Of a DNA stretch of 64,000 nucleotides, positions 47,888-56,297 are shown piece by piece (within the stretch, counting starts at the first letter, position 1; each line of letters starts with the position of its first letter). A program made the position numbers and the translations under genes. The stretch comes from Puniceicoccaceae bacterium 5H (GTDB lineage: Bacteria; Verrucomicrobiota; Verrucomicrobiia; Opitutales; Oceanipulchritudinaceae): NCBI GenBank assembly GCA_009772895.1, contig WOUP01000008.1:81108-145107 (forward strand), in the 5' to 3' direction. Under the pieces are notes generated by a model. It ran no database searches. It was given only the letters and a program-made list of their open reading frames with translations, and was not told where the DNA came from.

Positions 47888-48472
47888 ATGCACATTTTGA
47901 TCGTATATTCTCACCCGAAGCCCGATTCATTGACGGCGAGCGTAGCCAAAACGCTCGCGAGCGCAATCGAATCATCCCCCGGCACCCACACCGCCGAGAT
48001 TGCCGACCTTGCCAGCGAAGGCTTCGATCCACGCTTTACCCAGCGCGACATCGCGGTGCAACTGGGCCAGTCGGCTCAACTGCCAGAGATTGCCGCCGAA
48101 CAGCGCCGGATCGACCGCGCCGACGCGCTGGTGCTGGTCTACCCCGTCTACTGGTGGGCGTTCCCGGCCCTGCTGAAAGGTTGGATCGACCGCGTCTTCA
48201 TGAACGGCTGGGCTTACGACGACCGCAGCACTCCGGGCGAAGTAAAGAAGCTATTGAGCCTCCCCGTGCATACGATCGCCATCGGGGGTGCGGACGAACG
48301 CACCTATGCTCGGCATGGCTACTTCGGGGCCATGAAGCTGCAAATCAACCAAGGCATCTTCGACTATTGTGGAGCCCGTGTCCTCACCTCGGAGCTGATG
48401 TACGAATCCGACCCTCTCGGCGGGCTGGAGGCAGTCAAGGCCCTCGTCCCCCGTATCTGCGGGCAGGCCTGA
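47888..48472 (+). CDS. Flavodoxin-fold NAD(P)H:quinone oxidoreductase
   Basis: The 194-residue protein has the flavin-binding opening ILIVYSHPKPDSLTASVA, PVYWWAFPALLKGWIDRVF and MNGWAYDD, typical of NAD(P)H dehydrogenase (quinone) proteins of the MdaB/KefF/NQO type. It uses FMN or FAD for two-electron reduction of quinones or electrophiles. It is divergent from a TetR regulator, which suggests induction by a toxic quinone or other electrophile. Convergent with the NTF2-like gene downstream. Confidence 0.9.
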   Translation: MHILIVYSHPKPDSLTASVAKTLASAIESSPGTHTAEIADLASEGFDPRFTQRDIAVQLGQSAQLPEIAAEQRRIDRADALVLVYPVYWWAFPALLKGWIDRVFMNGWAYDDRSTPGEVKKLLSLPVHTIAIGGADERTYARHGYFGAMKLQINQGIFDYCGARVLTSELMYESDPLGGLEAVKALVPRICGQA

Positions 48473-48529
48473 ACATCCCGGCGCGCCCGCCCGTCATCAA
48501 ACGGATGCACCGGGCATCGGAGGCAGAAC

Positions 48530-49525
48530 TCAGCCGGCAGAACTCACGTTGGGGAGGTCGAAGAGGATGCGCCATTGGCCGTCCTCCCCTCTTTCCCAGA
48601 GGTGCACGCCTTTGCCGAGGATCGTGAGGGGGATTTCGGTGCCCGCCACGGCAAACTTCCAGTGGAAGAGGTTCACCACGAGCACGTGGCTGCCGTTGCC
48701 TTCCAGATGGACGGGGCGGCACTCGACATCCACGAGCTTGAGCTCCTCCGCAGGTAGCTTCAAGTGTGCGGCAATGGCCTCCCGACCATGCAGCGGCAGA
48801 ATCTCCGGCAGGATCAGCGTAGCGCCATCGGCATAATATTCGGCGGCTTTTTCCACTTCCTGCGCGGCAAACGCGGCATGAAAGGCCTTTTCGGCGGCGA
48901 CCACATCGCCGAACGGCCCGTCCTGGGTTAAAGGCTGGGTGGCGTTGCTGGCCTCAAACGCGGTCGGGCGGGCGCATTGGTGGAGAATTTCCGGCGCCCC
49001 GAGTTTGTTCCAGGCCAATAGTTTGACCTTCAGCGAGCCGTCCGGAACCTGCTCCCAGATCGTCAGACACTGGCGCGGATCGGAAATGACTTCTCCCTCC
49101 GGGCTCATCTTGAAGTTGAAGCTGAGGAGTGAGGTCTCGACTACCCATTTGCCGATGGTGGCAAAGGAGCGCCCGCCGTCGCCAGTCGTAGGCTCGTAGC
49201 TCAAGGAGGCCGGTGCATCAAAGATGAAGGCTTGCAGGGAGGTCGCGCCGGAGATCAAAGGTACGCCATCGGCAAGAATCAGCGGGTCTTGCGCGAAACC
49301 TTGCATGAAAGCTTCGCGATCGCGCCGATTGAAGGCGCCGAACAGCTCGCCGACGGCGCGGTCGGATCGGGCGACCAGATCAGAAGGATCGATTGAGTGG
49401 AACGCTTGAGAGGGAGCGAGATTCTCCGGCGATGCCGCATCGGCAGCGGCGGACAAGAGGAGTGCCGCGAGCAGTCCGACAAACAGGCCAGGGCCAGCGC
49501 TGAGAGCACGTAGGTGGAGGATCAT
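48530..49525 (-). CDS. Secreted protein with two NTF2-like (DUF4440-type) domains
   Basis: The 331-residue protein has a signal peptide (AGPGLFVGLLAALLLSAAADA). Domain 1 (~35-175: SDRAVGELFGAFNRRDREAF) and domain 2 (~200-325: AAEKAFHAAFAAQEVEKAAEYY, ILPLHGREAIAAHL) share the NTF2-like pattern of a helix-helix start, a D-G loop and a curved sheet. Such domains are common in SnoaL/DUF4440 stress or steroid-isomerase-like proteins. ATG 49525 precedes the signal sequence. The tandem arrangement suggests an internal pseudo-dimer. Function is unknown. Confidence 0.7.
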   Translation of the reverse strand: MILHLRALSAGPGLFVGLLAALLLSAAADAASPENLAPSQAFHSIDPSDLVARSDRAVGELFGAFNRRDREAFMQGFAQDPLILADGVPLISGATSLQAFIFDAPASLSYEPTTGDGGRSFATIGKWVVETSLLSFNFKMSPEGEVISDPRQCLTIWEQVPDGSLKVKLLAWNKLGAPEILHQCARPTAFEASNATQPLTQDGPFGDVVAAEKAFHAAFAAQEVEKAAEYYADGATLILPEILPLHGREAIAAHLKLPAEELKLVDVECRPVHLEGNGSHVLVVNLFHWKFAVAGTEIPLTILGKGVHLWERGEDGQWRILFDLPNVSSAG

Positions 49526-49779
49526 GGGATTTCGGAGTTGGGGTTGTGCGGTGGGGAGTTGGGACATTGAGAGGGCCAAAGCGGGGTTTCGCAGCGACGG
49601 ATTTTAGCCGCAAGATGAGTCAGAGTCACTGACTATGATAGCTCGTCTGACGATTACAGGCACAGCAATGGCGAACATCAGATAACGTCTCACCTACCTT
49701 CCACCAAGCCCATGACGTTTGCGCAAAAAAAAGACGCGCCCGGATTGTGTCTCTGCCCTCCGGTGCGCTACCATCGGCT

Positions 49780-50340
49780 ATGCCCACGATGCGCGAACGC
49801 ATGCTGGCCGGAGAAGCCTACCGCCCGGACGATCCCGAACTGGCCGCACTCCGCCTGCAGGCGCGGCGTCTGACACAGCGCTACGCGCAGCTCGACCCAG
49901 CCGACGCGGCAGGCCAGGCAGCGGTGCTCGGCGAACTGCTGCAGGCGGACGCCCGCGAGGTCAAGATCGAGCCGCCCTTCAGCGTCGACTACGGCTGCCA
50001 TATCACGTTTGCAGGCGCTGCGTTTATCAACTTCGGCGGCGTGATCCTCGACGTTGCCCCCGTGCGCATCGGGCATCGCTTCCAGGCGGCCTCTCACGTG
50101 CAATTGCTTACCGCCACCCACCCGCTCGCCCCCGAAGCGCGCGCCAGCGGCTGGGAGAGCGGGCGGCCCATCACCATCGGAGACGATGTTTGGCTCGGCG
50201 GCGGCGCGATCGTGCTCCCGGGCGTGACCATCGGCCACCGCGCCGTGATCGGCGCCGGCTCCGTCGTGACCAAAGACGTGCCCGACGACGCCCTCGTGGT
50301 CGGCAATCCGGGCCGGGTGATGCGCAAGCTGAGGGAATGA
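49780..50340 (+). CDS. Sugar O-acetyltransferase (Maa/LacA-like)
   Basis: The 186-residue left-handed beta-helix protein has the N-terminal MRERMLAGEAYRPDDPELAA typical of maltose O-acetyltransferase, the catalytic His in LLTATHPLAPEAR, and the hexapeptide block ITIGDDVWLGGGAIVLPGVTIG ending in VVGNPGRVMRKL. ATG 49780 is preferred over a GTG upstream. It is the first of two paralogous acetyltransferases 223 bp apart. The substrate (a mono- or disaccharide or other hydroxyl acceptor) is unknown. Confidence 0.9.
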   Translation: MPTMRERMLAGEAYRPDDPELAALRLQARRLTQRYAQLDPADAAGQAAVLGELLQADAREVKIEPPFSVDYGCHITFAGAAFINFGGVILDVAPVRIGHRFQAASHVQLLTATHPLAPEARASGWESGRPITIGDDVWLGGGAIVLPGVTIGHRAVIGAGSVVTKDVPDDALVVGNPGRVMRKLRE

Positions 50341-50563
50341 CCGGGCAGTTTTACACATATCTGCAGGGGCCCTGATCGACCCTGTTGACGGGCGTAAGGA
50401 AATCTGAATGATGGGCATTCGCTGAAGGTAGGGTGTAGTTCCTCTCGGGGAGCGAAGCTTGACCCTTTGGTGGGCTCGGTCGGACCGAGGCGACGCCGCA
50501 ACATTCAACCCAATTATTGGACTACGTCGCCCTGTATCGAGCTCCACAGCCTCAGCAACCTGC

Positions 50564-51166
50564 ATGAACTTACAATATGACCGGATGATTTCCGGGAATC
50601 ACTACCTGGCGGAAGACGCAGAACTCAACTTTCGCCGGGCTCAGGCTCGAGACCGCCTCGAACGCTTCAACGCCTGTTCCAAAGCCGAGACGCTCAAGCG
50701 TCGTCAGTTGCTCGAAGAGCTGCTGCAACAGAACGCGGACGATCTGGAGATCGAAAATCCCTTCTATTGCAGTTACGGCTATCACATCCGTTTTCAGGGC
50801 TCCGCGTTCCTGAACTTCGGTGTGACGATGCTCGACGAGGCCCCCATCACTATCGGTGCGCGTTTTCAGGCTGGCCCGCAGGCCCAGCTGATCACGGTGG
50901 GACACCCGATCAACGCTGACCAGCGTGCGGCAGGATGGGAAATCGCCAAGCCGATCGTGATCGGCCAGGACGTGTGGATGGGCGCCGGTGCGATCGTGCT
51001 GTGCGGCGTCACCATCGGCGACCGCGTCGTGATCGGAGCTGGCTCTGTGGTGACGCACGACATCCCCAGTGACTGCGTGGTGGTTGGGACGCCCGCCCGC
51101 ATCCTCCGCCACCTCACGCCGCCCGACGCCGCAGCGACCGTCATGCCCTCGCCCATCAGCGCTTAG
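50564..51166 (+). CDS. Second sugar O-acetyltransferase (Maa/LacA-like)
   Basis: The 200-residue paralogue starts with YDRMISGNHYLAEDAEL, has the catalytic His in ITVGHPINADQR, and the hexapeptide region IVIGQDVWMGAGAIVLCGVTIG ending in VVGTPARILRHL. It differs from the neighbour at many positions, so the duplication is not recent. ATG 50564 matches the family start. An intrinsic terminator follows, so it may be transcribed separately from the YhbY gene. Confidence 0.9.
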   Translation: MNLQYDRMISGNHYLAEDAELNFRRAQARDRLERFNACSKAETLKRRQLLEELLQQNADDLEIENPFYCSYGYHIRFQGSAFLNFGVTMLDEAPITIGARFQAGPQAQLITVGHPINADQRAAGWEIAKPIVIGQDVWMGAGAIVLCGVTIGDRVVIGAGSVVTHDIPSDCVVVGTPARILRHLTPPDAAATVMPSPISA

Positions 51167-51200
51167 GCGAGCCTGAAAATCCGTAAGTGCTTCCTTTGCG

Positions 51201-51225
51201 GCCCCTGCTTCGGCGGGGGCTTTTT
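51201..51225 (+). terminator. Intrinsic terminator after the second acetyltransferase
   Basis: An 8-bp stem (GCCCCTGC / GCGGGGGC, including one G-T pair) with a TTCG tetraloop is followed by five T residues. It lies 34 bases after the acetyltransferase stop. Confidence 0.9.
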
Positions 51226-51283
51226 CGTTTCTTCCACGATGCAGGATTGCAGTCGCATTCCCCTGCCCGCGATAATCCTCGCT

Positions 51284-51586
51284 ATGCCAGAATCAGAGCC
51301 CCTTTCCGCCGCCGACCGCAAGCGCCTGCGCGGCCTCGCCCAACGCCTGAAGCCCGCCGTCTCGATCGGCAAGGCCGGACTCTCCCCCACCGTGATCAAG
51401 GAGCTGGAGTTCAACCTGGAGCGCCATGAACTGATCAAGATCCGCCTGCCGGACATCGACCGCGAGGAGCGCAAGGCCCTGCTCGAAAAAACCTGCGACA
51501 CCGTCGGCGCCCAGCTCTGCGGCAGCGTCGGCCACACCGCCAGCATCTACCGCTTCAGCAACGCCGCCGAAGAGCACGTGCTGTAG
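51284..51586 (+). CDS. yhbY: YhbY-type CRM domain RNA-binding protein
   Basis: The 100-residue protein is a stand-alone CRM domain: LRGLAQRLKPAVSIGKAGLS, LERHELIKIRL and GSVGHTASIYRFS. YhbY proteins associate with pre-50S ribosomal subunits. The start at ATG 51284 lies about 59 bases after the preceding terminator. All conserved residues, including the GKxG loop, are present. Confidence 0.92.
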   Translation: MPESEPLSAADRKRLRGLAQRLKPAVSIGKAGLSPTVIKELEFNLERHELIKIRLPDIDREERKALLEKTCDTVGAQLCGSVGHTASIYRFSNAAEEHVL

Positions 51587-51684
51587 GGGCAACACGATCG
51601 CCCATCAGCAGAGGTCATACGCATCATGAGAGGAGGTGAGCATTCCACCATTGACGTAAGGGAGCTGATCTAGATAAAGGACCC

Positions 51685-52479
51685 ATGCACCGCACGTTAC
51701 TCCTCCCTCTCCTCGCTTTGCCGACTGCCCTGTTTGGCAGCGTCTCGATCGACTTTAATGACGGCGGCGAACTCGCCGCCGACTTCACCACCCCGACCAG
51801 CGGGTCCTTGTCCTCACAAACGTCGGACAGCGGCTTCAATGGGACCGGCGGCGTCTCCTTCACCAGCGCCTCCGGCGACGCGCATGGCTGGTTTTACAAC
51901 CAGAGCTTTGCCGGGGATACCGCTTCCTGGCATCTCGAAGTCCTGGCAAATACGAGTACCACCAGCGGCTCTCTTCTCTCCCTCGGCATTGCCAGCGAGC
52001 CCAGCTATTTCGCCGGCGATATCCCCGTAAGCGTGCCCTCTGACGCCACCGCGAGCGACATCGTGCCGAGCTTTTCGTTCTTCGTCACGACAGACGGCAG
52101 CCAAATCAAGCAAGGCACCAACCCGCTGAGCCAGAATCTGACGTCCCTGAGCGCCAACACCTGGTATCGCACCCGCTTGGATGCTACTTACGAGGGCAAT
52201 GACGATTATTCGGTGACCGGCAGCATCTGGGAAGTCGATGCGCAAGGTAACAACACCAGTCTGGTACTGACGACCTCAACGACCGTAACCAGCGCGGATC
52301 TGGCCGCCGACCCGGATGCCTACCTGTATGTGAACGTACTGTCCGACAGCGGTGCCTTTGACGATTTCGCCTCGGATGCCGTCACGGCAGCGGTGCCGGA
52401 GCCGTCGCTGTTCGCTGGCCTGGGCGGTCTCGCGGCCCTCGGCTTCGTCATCCAGCGACGCCGCCAACGCAAGGCCTGA
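51685..52479 (+). CDS. PEP-CTERM exported protein
   Basis: The 264-residue protein has a signal peptide (LLLPLLALPTALFGS), an acidic, Thr/Ser-rich body (SGSLSSQTSDSGFNGTGG), and a C-terminal VPEPSLF motif followed by a hydrophobic helix and RRRQRK. This is the PEP-CTERM sorting signal recognised by exosortase. The body looks like a beta-sandwich but has no recognised function. A terminator follows. No exosortase gene is in the window. Confidence 0.9.
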   Translation: MHRTLLLPLLALPTALFGSVSIDFNDGGELAADFTTPTSGSLSSQTSDSGFNGTGGVSFTSASGDAHGWFYNQSFAGDTASWHLEVLANTSTTSGSLLSLGIASEPSYFAGDIPVSVPSDATASDIVPSFSFFVTTDGSQIKQGTNPLSQNLTSLSANTWYRTRLDATYEGNDDYSVTGSIWEVDAQGNNTSLVLTTSTTVTSADLAADPDAYLYVNVLSDSGAFDDFASDAVTAAVPEPSLFAGLGGLAALGFVIQRRRQRKA

Positions 52480-52504
52480 AACGCGAGCATCATCTGGTAA
52501 CCAT

Positions 52505-52535
52505 AAAGGACGGGTAAAAGATCCCGTCCTTTTTT
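52505..52535 (+). terminator. Intrinsic terminator after the PEP-CTERM gene
   Basis: A 10-bp stem (AAAGGACGGG / CCCGTCCTTT) with an 8-base loop is followed by further T residues. It lies 25 bases after the PEP-CTERM stop and is on the plus strand only. Confidence 0.92.
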
Positions 52536-52589
52536 GTTCTGCGAGTGCTCTCTCCAGAGAAACCCTGCCGCAACAGGGTCCGTGCGTCC

Positions 52590-53621
52590 CTACCGCCGCT
52601 CGCAATCGACCAGCACGTGCAGGGCGTCGGACTGCTTGTCGGTGCGCAGCTCGAAGGCTTCCTGGATGCGCTCGAGCGGTAGCGTGTGGGTGATCATCTC
52701 GCGCGTGTTCACGAGGCTGTCGACCACCATCTGCACGCTCTCCTGAAAGAAGCGGCGCATGTCGATATCGCTGCGAGGCTCGGTGGAATAGATGTTGAGC
52801 CGCTTGCGGTGGACCTTGAAGAAGTCGAAGGGCTGGTGGCAGGTGCCGATGCAGCCATACATCACAATGCGACCACCGAAGGCCGCCGCCTCGAGCGTAT
52901 CGACCATGCCGTCACCCTCCAGCAGGCACGGGATCACCACGTCGAAGCCTTCGGGGAAGTCCTGCCCCACCACGTCCATCGTCGCCGCCTCCTCGTCCGG
53001 CATCCGGTAGGTGTGGGTCGCGCCGTATTTGCGGGCCAGCTCCAGATTGCGCTCATGCAGATCCGTCACCGCCAGCACCGCCGGCGAATACATCTGGATC
53101 ACCTGCGTCATCACGAGGCCGCTCACGCCCTGCCCCGTGATCAGCACGCGGCTGTTGGGCTTGATCTCGGAGAGCTCTGCCGCGTGAATCACCCCCGGCA
53201 GCACTTCGATCAGGCTGGTCTCGATCAGCGGAAAATTCGGCGGCACCACCTTCACGTTAAAAGGCTGGCAGACGATGTACTCGGCGAACGCCCCCCAAAC
53301 GTAACGGCACGTCACCTGATCGCCGACCTTCAGGCCCAGAACGTTTTCACCCACCTTCTCGATCGTGCCCGCCACCTCGTGGCCCAGCCGCGTCGGGTAA
53401 GCCAGAAATTCGGGCGCCCGCGCGCCGCGGTAGGCTTCCACGTCAGAGCCGCAGATGCCGACCCACTTGATCTTGATGCGGATCTCGTCGGGGCCGGGCT
53501 CGGGAATCTCGGCGTGTGCGAGGCCGATCTTCTCTTTGTCTTCCAGAATTGCGATCAGCTGAGCGCGGGGATGGTCGGCATCCACCAGCTTCAGCTCGGG
53601 TTGAATCATTTTTGTAGCCAT
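52590..53621 (-). CDS. Zinc-dependent medium-chain alcohol dehydrogenase
   Basis: The 343-residue protein has the catalytic zinc site (VGICGSD and GHEVAGTIEKVGENV) and a Rossmann region VLITGQGVSGLVMTQV. The structural-zinc loop with four Cys (GHCxxC type) is absent: after CRYVWGAFAEYIV the sequence runs directly on. The preferred substrate cannot be read. A perfect 10-bp inverted repeat lies 5 bases upstream of its ATG, strongly suggesting specific regulation. The cupin gene upstream is in the same direction, 142 bp away. Confidence 0.9.
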   Translation of the reverse strand: MATKMIQPELKLVDADHPRAQLIAILEDKEKIGLAHAEIPEPGPDEIRIKIKWVGICGSDVEAYRGARAPEFLAYPTRLGHEVAGTIEKVGENVLGLKVGDQVTCRYVWGAFAEYIVCQPFNVKVVPPNFPLIETSLIEVLPGVIHAAELSEIKPNSRVLITGQGVSGLVMTQVIQMYSPAVLAVTDLHERNLELARKYGATHTYRMPDEEAATMDVVGQDFPEGFDVVIPCLLEGDGMVDTLEAAAFGGRIVMYGCIGTCHQPFDFFKVHRKRLNIYSTEPRSDIDMRRFFQESVQMVVDSLVNTREMITHTLPLERIQEAFELRTDKQSDALHVLVDCERR

Positions 53622-53626
53622 CGGGG

Positions 53627-53650
53627 TAATAGTTATTCTGATAACTATTA
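53627..53650. promoter_or_regulatory. Perfect inverted repeat at the alcohol dehydrogenase start
   Basis: TAATAGTTAT and ATAACTATTA, perfect 10-bp arms, flank a 4-base centre. The repeat ends 5 bases before the ATG of the alcohol dehydrogenase, occupying the place of the ribosome binding site. It is AT-rich in a GC-rich setting. It could be a repressor operator or a translation-controlling hairpin. Confidence 0.65.
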
Positions 53651-53763
53651 GACCGTGCCGTCAAGCCATAGTGATGCGCGCCCTGGATTTCGGTTACGCG
53701 GCTCCGGTGCCGATCATCGAAACGCGCCAGCGCCAGCTTTTCCCTGCGCTGCACTCCTGGCGC

Positions 53764-54315
53764 CTACGATTCAGGCCCCTCGCTTTTGCGGGGTTGCCAA
53801 TACTGCAGCAGCGGGCCGTGCGTTCCATAGAGCGGATCGGTATCGGGATCGGGGACCTTGGGGATGTTCTGCTCGGCCTCCTCGAGATCGTCCGGCGAGC
53901 CGCGCTTCATGTCCTGCTTCTGGCCGGGCGGATAGCAGCCGACGACCTGAAACTCGCCGCTGCCCTCCAGCAGGCAATGCGCGACACCGGCCGGGATCAC
54001 CACCGCGTCGCCGGCCTTGAATTCCACCACCGGGCCTTCCGGGCCGCCAAACTGCACCCGAGCGCTGCCTTGGTAGCAGACGAGCGCCTCGTGGGCCCGG
54101 CTGTGGTAGTGGTGAAAGTCGTAGACGCCCCAGCGCCAGCAGTTGCCCCAATGGTGATGCCCCACCCGCTCCTCGATGGCGTCGGCGACCGGCTCGCCCT
54201 CCTCATTGAAGAGGGCCTTGTAGTGCAGCAGGGGCAGCCGCTTGTTGCCCGGAAAGTTACCCTGGGGCCGGATAAGGTGAGCCGTGACCTGAGGGGAAGG
54301 AGTAAGCGCGTCCAT
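53764..54315 (-). CDS. Cupin-domain protein
   Basis: The 183-residue protein has a cupin core: DFHHYHSRAHEALVCYQGSA with metal-binding histidines, and EFKAGDAVVIPAGVAHCLL. It is one double-stranded beta-helix, similar to YjlB-type small cupins. It is in the same direction as the alcohol dehydrogenase, but 142 bp separate them. Enzyme activity, if any, is unknown. Confidence 0.85.
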   Translation of the reverse strand: MDALTPSPQVTAHLIRPQGNFPGNKRLPLLHYKALFNEEGEPVADAIEERVGHHHWGNCWRWGVYDFHHYHSRAHEALVCYQGSARVQFGGPEGPVVEFKAGDAVVIPAGVAHCLLEGSGEFQVVGCYPPGQKQDMKRGSPDDLEEAEQNIPKVPDPDTDPLYGTHGPLLQYWQPRKSEGPES

Positions 54316-54351
54316 GGCGCAGCATAAGGGCGACGCCTTCAGCGCGCCAGT

Positions 54352-55395
54352 TCAGTCCTCATTTTGCCCCCGCAATACCTCCTGATATTTGCGGTAGAGC
54401 CCTCGAAACTGGTGATAACTCAGCCCCAGCAGCTCCGCGGCCTTGCGCTGGTGGTATTGGGTCTCGGCCAAAGCCGTTTGCAGCGCGTCAAGCTCAAGCT
54501 CGCGCATGCGCTCCGGTAACGGACGACGGTCGGGTCCGGGAGCAGCGGCGGCGGTCGGCGGAACCTCTGACACGACTTCCGTTTCGACCGACGGCACCAT
54601 CGGTCGCCCATCGGGAGCGAAGGGATCGAACACGATTTCCGGCGCTTCGATCTTCGGGTCCGGGCTCTGATAGACCGCGCGCTCGATCACGTTCTTCAGC
54701 TCACGAATGTTGCCGGGCCACGGATATTGCAGCAAGGTCTCGACCGCACCGTCAGTAAACTCCCAGACGCCCCGGCGGCCCAGCTCCTGCGCCATGCGGT
54801 TGGCGAAGTGGTGAGCCAGCAGCATGATGTCGTCCTTGCGCTCGCGCAGGGGCGGCAGGAAGAGCACGTCGAAGCTCAGGCGGTCCAGCAAATCGCGCTT
54901 GAACTTGCCCTCCTTGGCCAGCGTGGGCAGGTCGGCATTGGTCGCTCCCACCACGCGCACGTTGGTCTGGATCGTCTCACTGCTGCCGACGCGCTCGAAC
55001 TGTCCGTATTCCACCACACGCAAGATCTTTTCCTGCACCGGCATGGGCAGCAGGCCGATCTCGTCGAGAAACAGCGTGCCGCCCTCCGCCTGCTCAAAGC
55101 GCCCCAGTCGCCGCCGCGTGGCTCCGGTAAAGGAGCCAGCTTCGTGTCCAAACAGTTCACTCTCCAGCACGCTAGGCGCGAGGGCCGCGCAATTGAGCGC
55201 CACCAGCGGCTGCTGCCAGCGCGGCGAGAGGAAGTGCAGCCGGCGCACCGCCAGTTCCTTGCCCGTGCCGCGTTCCCCGATCAGCAGCGTCGGGCGGTCC
55301 ACCTTCGCGATACGCGACAGGCGCTCCTGAAAGGCGACGAAGGCTTCGGACTCACCCAAGCCCTCGCGAGGCACGTTATCGGCGGCGGTTGCCAT
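54352..55395 (-). CDS. pspF: PspF-like sigma-54-dependent activator
   Basis: The 347-residue protein has a short N-terminus, then the AAA+ activator domain: Walker A IGERGTGKEL, the sigma-54 contact loop in AGSFTGATRRRLGRFE (GSFTGA in place of the usual GAFTGA), Walker B GGTLFLDEIGLLP, VGATNADL and PWPGNIRELKNVIERAVY. The C-terminus has a Fis-type HTH (TQYHQRKAAELLGLSYHQFR). It lacks a receiver domain, as PspF does, and is divergent from pspABC. ATG 55395 is chosen because it lies outside the inverted repeat upstream. PspF is normally inhibited by PspA. Confidence 0.92.
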   Translation of the reverse strand: MATAADNVPREGLGESEAFVAFQERLSRIAKVDRPTLLIGERGTGKELAVRRLHFLSPRWQQPLVALNCAALAPSVLESELFGHEAGSFTGATRRRLGRFEQAEGGTLFLDEIGLLPMPVQEKILRVVEYGQFERVGSSETIQTNVRVVGATNADLPTLAKEGKFKRDLLDRLSFDVLFLPPLRERKDDIMLLAHHFANRMAQELGRRGVWEFTDGAVETLLQYPWPGNIRELKNVIERAVYQSPDPKIEAPEIVFDPFAPDGRPMVPSVETEVVSEVPPTAAAAPGPDRRPLPERMRELELDALQTALAETQYHQRKAAELLGLSYHQFRGLYRKYQEVLRGQNED

Positions 55396-55437
55396 AAGAT
55401 CTGGCACTATTAACCAGCTTTTGGCCATGCTCGCCAA

Positions 55438-55462
55438 TTACAAAATGAGGCCGCTTTTGTAA
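55438..55462. promoter_or_regulatory. Candidate PspF enhancer (perfect inverted repeat)
   Basis: TTACAAAA and TTTTGTAA form perfect 8-bp arms around a 9-base centre. The repeat is centred about 90 bp upstream of the predicted pspA transcription start and 55 bp from the pspF ATG. The position suits an enhancer-binding protein that loops to sigma-54 polymerase and also autoregulates. Confidence 0.7.
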
Positions 55463-55513
55463 CGCGATTCATCCAGTTCTAAATCAATAACTTAGCATAC
55501 AGGTGCAAATTCA

Positions 55514-55530
55514 TGGCACCGCCCGTGCAA
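55514..55530 (+). promoter_or_regulatory. Sigma-54 promoter of pspA
   Basis: TGGCAC, five bases, then GTGCAA matches the -24/-12 consensus TGGCAC-N5-TTGCA in 10 of 11 defined bases. The invariant GG (55515-55516) and GC (55527-55528) are separated by exactly 10 bases. The predicted start point is near 55540, 25 bases before the pspA ATG. Confidence 0.85.
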
Positions 55531-55564
55531 TAAAGAGGCCCGAACCACAAAACTTGATTTTATC

Positions 55565-56227
55565 ATGAGCATCTTTTCCCGATTCCAAGACATCATCCGC
55601 GCCAACCTCAACTCCATGCTGGAGAAGGCGGAAGACCCTGAAAAGCTGATCAAGCTGATGATCCAGGAAATGGAGGACACGCTGGTCGACCTCAAGGCCT
55701 CTTGCGCCGGCGCCATGGCCCAACAGACCAAGGTGGCCCGCATGCGCGACCAGGCGCAGGAACGCGCCGAAAGCTGGGGCGAAAAGGCCGAGCTGGCCCT
55801 CGACAAGGGCCGTGACGACCTCGCCCGCGAGGCGCTGGTGGAAAAGCGCGCCTTCCAGGAAGAAGCAGACAACCGCGATGCCGAAGTCACGCACTTCGAT
55901 GAAATCATCGGCAAGTACCGCGAGGACATCAACCAACTGGAAGACAAGCTCGAGTCTGCCCGCAACAAACACCGCGTGCTGATCCAGCGCGCTTACCAGG
56001 CCAAGCACCGCCAGGAAGCCCAGTCCAAGATCCGCTACGCCGATACCGACGCGGTCACCCGTTTCGACCATTTCGAAAACCGCATCGAACGCCTCGAAGC
56101 CGAAAGCGAACTGGTCAACCCGAAGCGCGCCCGCTCCCTCGAAGACGAGTTCTCGAAGCTGGAGCATGACGAAGCCATCGAAAAGGAACTGGCGGCCCTG
56201 AAGGCGAAGAAGTCGGGAAACGCCTGA
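55565..56227 (+). CDS. pspA: Phage shock protein A (PspA/IM30 family)
   Basis: The 220-residue protein is the typical PspA coiled coil: SIFSRFQDIIRANLNSMLEK amphipathic N-terminal helix, PEKLIKLMIQEMEDTLVDL, and long charged helices up to LEHDEAIEKELAALK. PspA binds stressed inner membrane, stabilises it, and represses PspF when unstressed. It is driven by the sigma-54 promoter 35 bases upstream. It has the expected length. Confidence 0.95.
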   Translation: MSIFSRFQDIIRANLNSMLEKAEDPEKLIKLMIQEMEDTLVDLKASCAGAMAQQTKVARMRDQAQERAESWGEKAELALDKGRDDLAREALVEKRAFQEEADNRDAEVTHFDEIIGKYREDINQLEDKLESARNKHRVLIQRAYQAKHRQEAQSKIRYADTDAVTRFDHFENRIERLEAESELVNPKRARSLEDEFSKLEHDEAIEKELAALKAKKSGNA

Positions 56228-56297
56228 GGCGGGGCGAAATTGCCTCGCCTGCTGCGCTCGACTCTCCTACACTCCAACCCAACATAGGCACGTTATT

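Noticed and set aside
55402..55420. TGGCAC at 55402 as another sigma-54 promoter near pspF
   Set aside because: No GC follows at the required 10-base spacing, so the -12 element is missing.
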